Assembly: GCA_963971285.1 (NCBI GenBank)
Contig: OZ020252.1
Span: 18,265,662-18,329,661, forward strand
Length of the DNA stretch: 64,000 bases
Reading direction: 5' to 3'
From: Astropecten irregularis
Taxonomy: Eukaryota > Echinodermata > Asteroidea > Paxillosida > Astropectinidae
In this document: one piece after another, positions 1 through 64,000 of the stretch
How the letters are laid out: each line of letters opens with the position of its first letter
How positions within the stretch are numbered: the first letter of the stretch is position 1
Notes under the pieces: generated by a model
What the model was told of the DNA's origin: nothing
Database searches by the model: none
What the model saw: only the letters and a program-made list of their open reading frames with translations
Position numbers and translations under genes: made by a program

Positions 1-128
1 CAACATCCCACTATTCTCCCCTCTACTATTTACTTCGTCAGACATCAGACTCAGTACAGCTCTCATCAGATCATCGGAGGTTCCGTGTTATTCTGTTCAG
101 AGCACAGGCTTTGCAAGTTATTGCCACA

Positions 129-137
<9 letters not shown>
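1..137 (+). CDS. NR1D: Proposed first exon of the nuclear receptor: 5' UTR plus MTK
   Basis: The window opens in what looks like 5' UTR. ATG at 129-131 sits in a favourable context (CACAATGA, A at -3) and is followed by ACA AAG and a consensus donor GTAAGT at 138. The donor is in phase 0, as the acceptor at 41701 requires. The join gives MTK followed by GRMSVITGG and then the first zinc finger. The evidence is only the start context, donor quality and phase match. The 41.6-kb gap means another first exon could be used instead, or ATG 41707 in exon 2 could be the start. Confidence 0.5.
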
Positions 138-48194
<48,057 letters not shown>

Positions 48195-48269
48195 GAACAG
48201 GGCCCTCTCGTCTCCAGAGAAGGACTCGACGGTAGACCAGAGACATCAGGGGAATTTATATTCTTGTCT

Positions 48270-48275
48270 AAATAA
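48270..48275 (+). terminator. Polyadenylation signal of the nuclear receptor
   Basis: AATAAA lies 76 nt after the stop codon, with a second AATAAA-like hexamer nearby (around 48289). A (TA)n run follows at 48303-48322. A longer 3' UTR using downstream signals cannot be excluded. Confidence 0.55.
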
Positions 48276-49859
48276 AAGAAAAGAAAGAAATAAAATCAAA
48301 ATCTATATATATATATATATATTTGTTCACTTTTAGCACCCTGAACACTTGCTTTGTCGCACAATCCTGCATACTATTTGCAGGTTTAAAGCCCGTTGAT
48401 ATACGAACTCAAATTAAAATCAGTTTTATCCGAAGCATTTTTCACTGAGCTAGTTTAAGATGGATGGTATTAGCAAAAAATGACAGCACACTTTTGGAAG
48501 TTGTCTCTGCTGTTATGTTGCTTAGCAACGAAAAAAAAGCTGCATATCTCAATGTAAATTTCAGTACAAATGAGCAGAATGTATATTCGTTTCATTTTTG
48601 TTTTTAGGTTACAGAGTGTCTGACACTAAGTAGTCATTGGATTCTCATACGAAAGCCATTTGATTTTTTGGTTTGAATAAGATAACAATTACAGATTGAT
48701 GCTAGATTGAATAGGAATTGTTTTACTTTTATTTGAATTCTGCCTTTTATGTTCTCCTTTGCAGCTCGTTAAGAACATTTTGCTTTGTTCGGGGAGAATT
48801 CCTCTTGAAAAATCATTGTTTATGATCACCTAATGAATAGAATAATGGAAGCTTGCATAGCGTTAACTGTTGAATATCTCCATTTTGGGCCGTTTACTTC
48901 CATCTTACCCAAATTTGTGTACCTTTAGAATTCCTCTGGCTTAAAAAAATAGCCAAGTGAAGTTTTCTAATGGCAGAATTCAGCTTGAGTGCTGTAACCT
49001 TGACGTCTGTGGTTTTTCCTCCAGATTACTATCCTACTTCTAGCAATTTTGCAAAATTGGCGGATGAAAACTTGACAACTTTGCTGGATTTGGCATGAAT
49101 GTAGTGTGCTCTTACCTACCTTTCTGCAATTGTTAGGCTAAAAAAAATGTCTTGCAAGTATGAAAAAACCTGTCTCCCTCCTTGCGCAGGTTTTGCACAA
49201 ACACGCAAATTCCTGGAAAGAAAAAGAGTGGCCAACATTTCCAATTTACAACTCAAAGCCATTTTGCCAAAGGCTGAAAAATTATGTCTGGAGCTGAGGA
49301 ACTATGCACGCTGAAACAAATTTGCTGCATACTAATGAATGGACGTGTGGATTGGAAGCCTGTTTTAAGTTGACAACGCTCAAAGCTTTTGGTTATTGTT
49401 TGTGTCTTGAGTGAATGGACCATTCCTACTCAGGATGGCAGTTTAATGGTTTCAGATCCAACTTGATGAAAAATTATGACTAAACCTGTCAAGCGTTGCA
49501 CCGCACAAAATCAAGAAAGTATTAAGGAATTCCCGATCTGCTTTGGCATTTGGGCTAAATCAAAAAATGATAACACATTCTAGCGAGGATGCCTCGTGAT
49601 ATAAAACAGAGTTTCATAGTATTTTGATTGATTGTTCTGTATTGTTCAAGCCCCGTGCTTACGAAAATCGAAATATGTTGAGAGTCATCAGCAATTGCTT
49701 GGTTACTCATTTTGGTTTCGCATTTTTCCTTCTGATTTTTTTTGTTCATACTATTCTTCACCAGTTGGGATTACTGTATTTTGTTTGATTTTTCATAAAA
49801 AAAGACAATAAGGGTAACTCAGTAGATTCATTTGATGGAGAATACAGAGAAATGACTGG

Positions 49860-49900
49860 AGTAGGGTTTGAACCCACAATCTCCTGATTACAGTACAGGT
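49860..49900 (-). repeat. tRNA-derived fragment
   Basis: On the minus strand a B-box-like GGGTTCAAACCCTACTCC follows CAGGAGATTGT, as in a tRNA 3' half. The 5' half is not recognisable. Confidence 0.5.
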
Positions 49901-52900
49901 TTTTACACACTTTTTGTCATTGTTGTATTGATACAAGAGGTACATGTATCTGAGAACATGGAAGCTAGCCTGTGTGACTGTCCCCCTTCATCTTGTTTCT
50001 ATCACTCAAAATGTCTGAATCTTGGGTTTTGGGGAAAAGTTAGCCTTTATTCACTATCAAAAGAACTTCCTGAATAAGAACAGAGTTTGGGAGTTAACAA
50101 ATCTTGCTGAGGAATCCACTAGTCTGAGAAACTGCTCAATGGAAATTGAAATTGAATGACCCCGGGATTGCTCAAATGAAGTTGAAAGAACTTAATTGAT
50201 ACCTGTTATAAGAGACACCTGCACTCTTTAATTAGTATTAAGACTAGTTGTCCCAATCACCTGATCATTGCACTGACATGGCACTTTGTTTGGTCTGGTT
50301 GCACATTTCTGTGTCTGTGAGTCTTTGTGTGCTTTGTGCGTGTAGAACAAAAATTGTGGCAGTCGATGGAAGAAATTTGCACGAAGCTGGAGAAAGCCGA
50401 AACAATTTTAATGAAATGTGTCATGTGTTCAGTAGTGTGTTTAGTTGGATGTGAAACCCGTTTGGCAGAGCAAGATTTTGGTGTTTTTTGTCCAGTGCAG
50501 CTAATTTTCTCGTATGATTGCCCATTGTGTTGTATTTTAAAACTTTGTCCACACATGTAAAACCATAAAATTCTTAATGATTTATTTTTGTCGGTGAAAT
50601 GTGCTGGTAACTTTTCACATGGTAAAGATTTTTAAGAATCAAAAATTTGAGGCAACTGATTTAATTATTCCGAAGTTTGACAAATTATGTAAAATCTGTG
50701 CTTAAGCAGAATTTGATGCTGTATACTACCTTAAAAGGGGGATTGGGCAACAGATTTTCTACTTATCAACTTAATCACGTAATGCAAGCATTCAATAATC
50801 ACTTTTCCTGAGCCGTAGTTTTAAACTTTGAAAGAAGCTGTTCTCCAAACAATAATAGAATTGGAAACTTTTACACATCTTACCGTAATCTTTATTCTCC
50901 AACTATGGGCCTATATGTGTGAGTCACTTAAAATAAATAAAAACGTGCAATAGATTGTAAACGAGTAAATGTAAACCTCTTCATGTACATGGTATAAAAG
51001 AAACAAAAGAAGAAGTCTTTGATTTTAGAGTTAAATTTAATTGATAAATTAATGTTGAATCTGCCTTATGCAAGCAGTTCATACTAAAAGTCATCCAACT
51101 CACTGTAAAACTGAAAAGACTCGCTGTAAAGTTTATAGGGAGAGAAACTTTAATACTGGTTGGGCCCAGCCACTGATAAGTCCAGGCCTGGGCATAGCTT
51201 TGGGGTTTGGGTTTCTATAATCCCTAGCCTTGGACTATCAACTTCAAGCCCCTGCTGTCCCAGAATTAGACATAAACTTGATTGACACTGCAGATTGATA
51301 CCACACTGGTCATGGACATTATCCAGAAGCTTTGCTTTATTGCTTTAAATCAGCTGCATTGTAGTGAAGTTCAGGGCTAACAAGAGGAGGATTTCAGGCC
51401 TGAAGACCCAGGCCTGGCCCGGCATTTCAATGGCTGAGCCCGACTTGTATTGAAGTTTCTCTCCCTTAATTTTAAGAATGATTAAGATTGGAAGATTACG
51501 TACCATTGGAACTAAAGCCCTGCAAGAAAGCTGTGTGAAAATTCGAAGGAAAAAAAAAGGATCCAAAAATTGTATCACTCTGAGCAAGAAAGGAAAAACC
51601 TTCATTCACTTTCCCAGAACATTTTTAACCTTAAGAGGTATAGGTCTTGCTAGCAGGTAGAAGTTGCCAACCAAAACCCTGTGTAATGTTTATTGCTTGC
51701 GACCGGTGCCCAGCTAAATTTTGCTTGGCATGAAAATTCGCTATTCAAAGCAGAATTCCTTGCAAAGCAGCTTTATGTATTGAGTGAGATCTGACTAGGA
51801 AGTTGGGGAATTGTGAGTGACGTGGTGTCATTGGATGTCTCACATGCTTTGTGTAGTTTGTTAGATGTCTGATCCCATCAGGGCTTCACAGATCCCATCA
51901 GTGCATCACAGTGGGGTGTGTCGAGCCCCATGTAAAACAGCCGAGGGCATTCGTGGTTTACACTACACGAGGGCCAAACCAATCGAGAGAATTTCGAATA
52001 ATTGACACAGAATCCCAAATCTCAGTAATGAGCATCTGTGCGTTCTGCCATTATCCGCTCTGTTTGACCTCGTTTCCATTTTATTATTTATCTCCATTTC
52101 AGTGAAGACGATTTAGGGAAATAAATCACCATATGCTTTGATCTATCACCAAAAATACTCAATTTTGACAAATGAGTTGAGAGTGATGTCCATTCGGATT
52201 TATGTCCCTAATGCAATTTGTGTACTAGGGCCATTATGACAACACTGGGCATATTGACATCATGTCGGTTTTTTTCTTTTGAGGAGTATAAAGATCGCAA
52301 ATGCAAAAAGTCGTAACAAGTTGTAACTAGTAGATATTGTAGTGGGCTTTTTTTATGTTTGTGGCGACTGTTTCATTTGTCAAAAATTGAAATTGTTTGA
52401 GTATTTGTGAAGCCACTTGTGATCATAGCATATGAAAGAGTGTTGTCGAAATTGCAAAAATGTGTTGTTGTTTTTCTTGATGCTAAAACACCTCGACAGT
52501 TGATCATTGGTTTATCAAAAACTGCCCCTTCTCTCTGACAAAGGGTACACAAATTCCTTCTTAGTGCATTCTGTGTCTTCTTTTTGTGACTTATAAAATG
52601 CCTCGCAGTTATACCAAAGTCAAAGCTTATTTTGAAATAAATAATATAGACAGAATCGAAGTTTTATTGCTCTAGTCATTTTTCAGAAAGATTTTAAAAT
52701 CGTATATAAGATGAAAGTTTCTTTAACAAGAAGTAAAGTGTTGGCATAGAACGAAATTGACACTATTTTTCCCAAGTTTTTCTTCTTATTGTTTTAAGTT
52801 GCAATTGCCTAGAGCAAGTTTGGCATTTTGGTCATTCCACCAGGTTGGAGCAAGATTTGCATTTTGTTTCCCGTTGTGAAGCCATCCATTATCATTTTAT

Positions 52901-53679
52901 CGTGACTCCCATTTTATATGAGGTGCGCTTTCCTGTAATTGCTCATTTTAGTGATTCTTTCTTTTTAAGTAGAATAGAACAGATTACAAATGGGCACTTA
53001 AAACAAAGGATGATACATGGTACACGTAGTTAGAGGGAGAATTGTGTATAAACAAATCTTGTGACTATCTGGTGAAAATGACCATTTGTTCCCTATTTTA
53101 CACTTTCCTACTGTACTATTCAAGTGAAGAAATCATATACATTTCATTAGAAAACAGCCATCAAATTAAAGCCAAATTAGTTGATAATTTTTTTTAGAAA
53201 GAATTATTCTGCTCAGAAAATGCAAATTGTTTCATTGTTTCGTTTCTAGACTTAAACAAAATGAAGTGGGGACGAAACAACATACACATATTGTTTGCCA
53301 CAATGATATTGACAATTGCATTGCAGTTTTGACCAATTGCATTAAAAATGGACAATTTGCATTTTTGTTTTAGCCAATAGCCTTCACTATGTAGATTGCA
53401 AGGACATAATTTACATATTGTTACAAAAATTGTTAAAATGCACTTTCAAATTAAAGCATAATTATTGTATATATGTATATTTTGTGGAACAAGCATTGTA
53501 CCATAACACTAATAAAGTATTTAAAATACACTTATTTTTCAAATTGATTGTTTTATTTTTTGATTGTGTCATAGACCCCTTTAATGTTTCCCTTAAATGT
53601 CCTAAAAATCTATGATTTTATTAAGTTTTTGCTTTTATTGATATTTGCTATAAAAAACTTAGCACTGCACATTATTAAA

Positions 53680-53799
53680 GGGCCTGTTTGTTTTTAATAA
53701 CGCACGGGATCTCAGATTTGCGGATCCACATCCTATGCAGGGTACGCTAAAATGGGATCCGGATCATCAAGATTCATGATCTTATGCGTTAAAAAGTAC
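53680..53799. mobile_element. MITE with GGGCCTGTTTGTTT ends (copy 1)
   Basis: GGGCCTGTTTGTTTTTAATA with TAACGCACGGGATCT is mirrored by GATCTTATGCGTTAAAAAG. GGATCCACATCCTATGCA and AATGGGATCCGG in the middle match the copy at 58588-58706. Confidence 0.7.
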
Positions 53800-54482
53800 C
53801 AGCTCAAGTGGAGTGTGAACCTAAGACCTGATTAATGATACAGTAAATTGTCTTGGCAAATATCTTAAAGAAACTGCAGTTATAACAGTCCGAGTCCAGT
53901 CCATTCGAGTCCAAGAACGAGTCCGAAACCAAGTCCGAGACAGGACTCGTGTCTTACAGCACTGATTTCATTGGACATTGGGTCACATAAAATAAAAAGC
54001 TATCATATTTTAGACAGTAGGGGCCTATAGTTTTTCTGATTTCTTTTCATAATCATATAACTTTCAAAAACTGTCTTTTTAAGTCTGAATAATGATTTAC
54101 TAGCTGTTCTTATTTGGTACTAGAATATTCACTTTGTAATAGTATGGATGTGGAAAGTTTGACATATCCCCTTCCCCTTCCCCTCCTCTTTCTCCGCCCC
54201 CTCTCGAAAAAGTTTTACCCTTTTATCTAAGTTTTGCATCGCTCCACCCATTTCTAGATTATTATTCAAATATAATGCAAATGAGGTACTCCATGGTTAC
54301 TGATTAATTCATAAATCAGCACATTTACTGCATGGATTCTACATGTGGGTGTATGGGCGTTGAACATCCGGGTACTGCACTGATAGCACTTGCTGCATAC
54401 ATATACTACTTTAAATGCATCCTTTCTACGATTGGCGCGATCTACCGCGGAAGTTGGGGAATTCTTCGATCTGCTTCCAAAA

Positions 54483-61631
<7,149 letters not shown>

Positions 61632-61826
61632 TGTTCACCAAGAAGTCTCTCTGAAGTAATGTCACTTCTTACAGATTGTCACATGCACCGTCGCTCTGCT
61701 GGTGCGACAATGGTCATGGTACACACTGGCTGCTGAGTAGTTTGAAGTTTTGAAGTACTTCAGACACTATGGGCATAAATTTAGAATATACTGCACATTA
61801 TACGCAAGCATTTCATGCCATAGCAT

Positions 61827-62007
61827 TACAGTGGAACACCACTATAACGAACACCTCTTTGGAACATTTGGCTATACCGAACATCATCCTTGGCTCCCAA
61901 TTTCTGTGTATAACACATACCGAATATAGTTCTATAATTCACTACAACGGACAACCACTAATATTACAAACATCCTGCCATGTTCGTTATAGCGCCGTTC
62001 AACTGTA
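61827..62007. mobile_element. pogo/Tigger-type MITE flanked by TA
   Basis: TA then CAGTGGAACACCACTATAAC and GAACA at the left; TGTTCGTTATAGCGCCGTTC, AACTG and TA at the right. About 25 bp of inverted repeat with CAGT ends and TA target sites, as in Tc1/mariner-pogo elements. Confidence 0.8.
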
Positions 62008-63810
62008 TCCTATGCTTTGCCCTAGAGAAAGATTTGAAGGGGGCCTAAGTTACCAAATTGTTGGTCACGATATACTCATCTCTACGAGATAGTAACTTCT
62101 ATTATAAAGTCTTCCATTAATTAATTTACGAATAATCAGATTGTATTGGTGTAGAAATTGACAACCGTTTGTGAAAAATAACAATTATATTCCCTTATGT
62201 TGTATTTTCTTTTTCTACTTTTGTAATATAATCTAACCTATTTACAAACTTTCTAAAATTGTGAAATTTTTAGGAAAAACACTAAAATTGCCCCGGGGCA
62301 CCAAGGCAATAACCAGGGGCACCAGAGGGCATTAGATCCTATTCACGGTGCATCTATTCTACATTTGAAGCAGTGCAATCAAACAGGCTTGGATTCCAAG
62401 TAGTCTGGTACCCGTTTTCTTTTTATAATTTGTGTTATCCTTTCCAACGGGTATACAAGGAAGGTGACAAGATGGATGTGCTGTGAATAGGGTCTATAAC
62501 CTGCGGTAACAAAGACAATTTCCTCCGTTTCCCAGAAGTTCCTGCCCTTGATAAGCTCCATGTATCACGCAGTGATGAACCTCCATCTAATAACCAAATA
62601 CCTGTTGCCATTAGTTTTAAATAATGATTAAAATTTTTCTTCATTTGGGCGTCCTTGCTTTAGTTCAGTAATTTTTTTTATAACGCGTTATATTTATTTT
62701 TTACTAATAGGTTAACATTTATGTAGGATGTTTGCCTGGTGGAGAGAGTGATATTAAGTTTGCAATGGCATCATGTGAAATTAACCCGTTCTTTCAGCAA
62801 ATGAAGTTGCTAGACTTTTTGGTGGTGGTACTGTGAAATGTGAAACCCTTTCCAAGGAACTTATTGCCATTTATTATTCATATTTTCATGTATGTTGCGT
62901 AGAGTGTGTTTATTTTTAATACACATGTAATTTATACATGTAATTAGGTCAATAACAAGTGGGGTTCTTTTATTTATTGGTGTGTAAAACTGTTTGCTCC
63001 ATTTAGTTTTTTTAAGGTTTGTTTATTGAATTGTTTTTAGGACGAGTATGTACATGTATTCTGAAGTCGTTAGAAAACTGAGAATTACTGTAGATTCAGT
63101 GCAATAATACTCCATTGAAGGTCATAGCAATTTGAGCGTGCAGGTTTACTCTAATTACCAGTAGAATTTTGTTTAATGGAGCATAATGTTGAGTACTTTT
63201 GATGAGAAGTAAATTTATGTGCATGTATGCTGGTTGATATGTTTTCTTGGATTTCAGGATCTTTGCTCAGTTGGTACAAACAAAGTTTCGTTTTTATTTT
63301 TGTGCTTTTCATAAAAACAGTACATTATTCAATCAAATTATAGAGTCAGAATTATTGAATTTCAGCTCGTGTAAGAAATGCAAGTTTTTCTGTCGCAAAA
63401 TTGAAACCAACTTGATGGATCATGTTTACTTTATTACTGTACATGTAACTTGGCATCAATAGTACTGTATGCTCAGATACATACGTTCATTTTATGAAGT
63501 ATGAACAGTCGCAACAGCCATTTTGAAAATGACGTAACTCCCTAAAGCACCAAGGAAAATTTAATCGGACCTACTCCTGCCAAAGAGAACGTATTAGCCA
63601 CCATATCCTTAAGGTTTTAATGGAAATGTTATTACATGTTTTTATATCGTCATCTTTTTAAGTGGAATGATTTATTGAACTGCTTTTTACAAACAATGTG
63701 AAACAGACTTGAAGTTGGTATATTAGTGGCATTTTCTTTTTGGTGAACTTTCAACTTATTTGATTTGTTTGTGGTTGTATTTTGGAAGAAACTGCTAGGT
63801 TTATTTTGAC

Positions 63811-63816
63811 AATAAA
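63811..63816 (+). terminator. Polyadenylation signal, likely CNPPD1
   Basis: AATAAA in GACAATAAAATAC, about 2.2 kb after the CNPPD1 stop, followed by a GT-rich stretch. Confidence 0.5.
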
Positions 63817-63885
63817 ATACTAATTCGGATTGTTACAAAAAAATTCAGACTTGTTTGAGTTTGTATATGTCTAACACTAGTATAT

Positions 63886-64000
63886 AACTTATGGCTGGTA
63901 TTCATAAAAACGTAGCATATGCTTTTACTTCACTTTTCAAGTATTTAGCATGCACCATATTCATAAAAAGGGAAGGATATGCTTATACTTTTAAGCATAT
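63886..64000. mobile_element. Possible MITE cut by the window end
   Basis: GGTATTCATAAAAACGTAGC and ATATGCTTTTACTTC recur as TATTCATAAAAAGG and ATATGCTTATACTTTTAAGC within 110 bp. The second end is outside the window. Confidence 0.35.

Larger units (their letters stand above)
48276..54482. other. Intergenic region between the nuclear receptor and CNPPD1
   Basis: About 6.2 kb with no recognised gene. It holds a (TA)n run at 48303-48322, a tRNA-like patch near 49865, a (GAGTCC)-like patch at 53888-53955 and a MITE at 53680. It must also contain the CNPPD1 promoter close to 54300-54480; no clear TATA box was seen. Confidence 0.5.
61632..63835 (+). other. CNPPD1 3' UTR (proposed)
   Basis: No convincing AATAAA was seen before 63811, so a 3' UTR of about 2.2 kb is proposed. 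It includes a pogo-like MITE (61827-62007). A perfect RORE-type word TAATTAGGTCA at 62941-62951 is probably chance. Confidence 0.5.

Noticed and set aside
54390-54482. Upstream extension of CNPPD1 exon 1 from a TTG codon
   Set aside because: No ATG in this stretch; stops TGA TAG lie just before it, and ATG 54483 has a good context.
62941-62951. Perfect RORE-type word TAATTAGGTCA in the CNPPD1 3' UTR
   Set aside because: Single site in AT-rich DNA away from a promoter; likely chance.

Overview
This is a window of animal nuclear DNA. It is AT-rich, with long spliceosomal introns, GT-AG exons, many homopolymer runs and a dense load of short inverted-repeat elements. Two protein-coding genes can be read, both on the + strand. 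Gene content and repeat style (a REV-ERB/E75-type nuclear receptor, CNPPD1, a CR1/L2-type LINE tail, many MITEs beginning GGGGCCAATTTCAT) suggest an invertebrate deuterostome. My guess is an echinoderm, perhaps a sea star. That is an inference, not a demonstrated identification.

Gene 1 (about 1-48275) is a nuclear receptor of the NR1D/NR1E (REV-ERB/E75) group. Seven exons splice in a consistent frame to a 354-residue protein: a tiny N-terminus, a complete C4 zinc-finger DNA-binding domain split by an intron after the P-box, a short hinge, and a ligand-binding domain that stops right after helix 11. Like vertebrate REV-ERBs it therefore has no AF-2 helix. The position that carries the haem-ligating histidine in REV-ERB appears to be asparagine. 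Its proposed first coding exon (three codons, MTK) lies 41.6 kb upstream of exon 2. The huge intron holds two GC-richer stretches that end in good splice donors and could be alternative first exons. One of them is followed closely by two REV-ERB/ROR-type half-sites.

Gene 2 (54483-63816) is CNPPD1, the cyclin/PHO80-domain membrane protein. It is readable as nine coding exons giving 520 residues, followed by a 3' UTR of about 2.2 kb.

Intron 1 of the receptor gene is the repeat-rich part. It holds several MITE families, a foldback family with a palindromic GATCCTAGCAGGATC core, a 5'-truncated LINE with its stem-loop and (TTA)n tail (25260-26101), and a 6-kb cluster (33448-39481) of Helitron-like non-autonomous elements. 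That cluster contains about two dozen perfect TGACGTCA (CRE) sites, mostly in pairs 11 bp apart. Between its parts lies a 1-kb minisatellite of 19-bp units (34820-35823). tRNA-derived SINE pieces occur at 25014, 45060, 46117, 49865, 58835 and 59060. In CNPPD1, intron 4 consists almost entirely of ten 32-33-bp units that match the core of the foldback family scattered through the window.

No rRNA, functional tRNA gene, CRISPR array, viral gene or prokaryotic operon was seen. Most open frames outside the exons listed are short and have no recognisable protein character.
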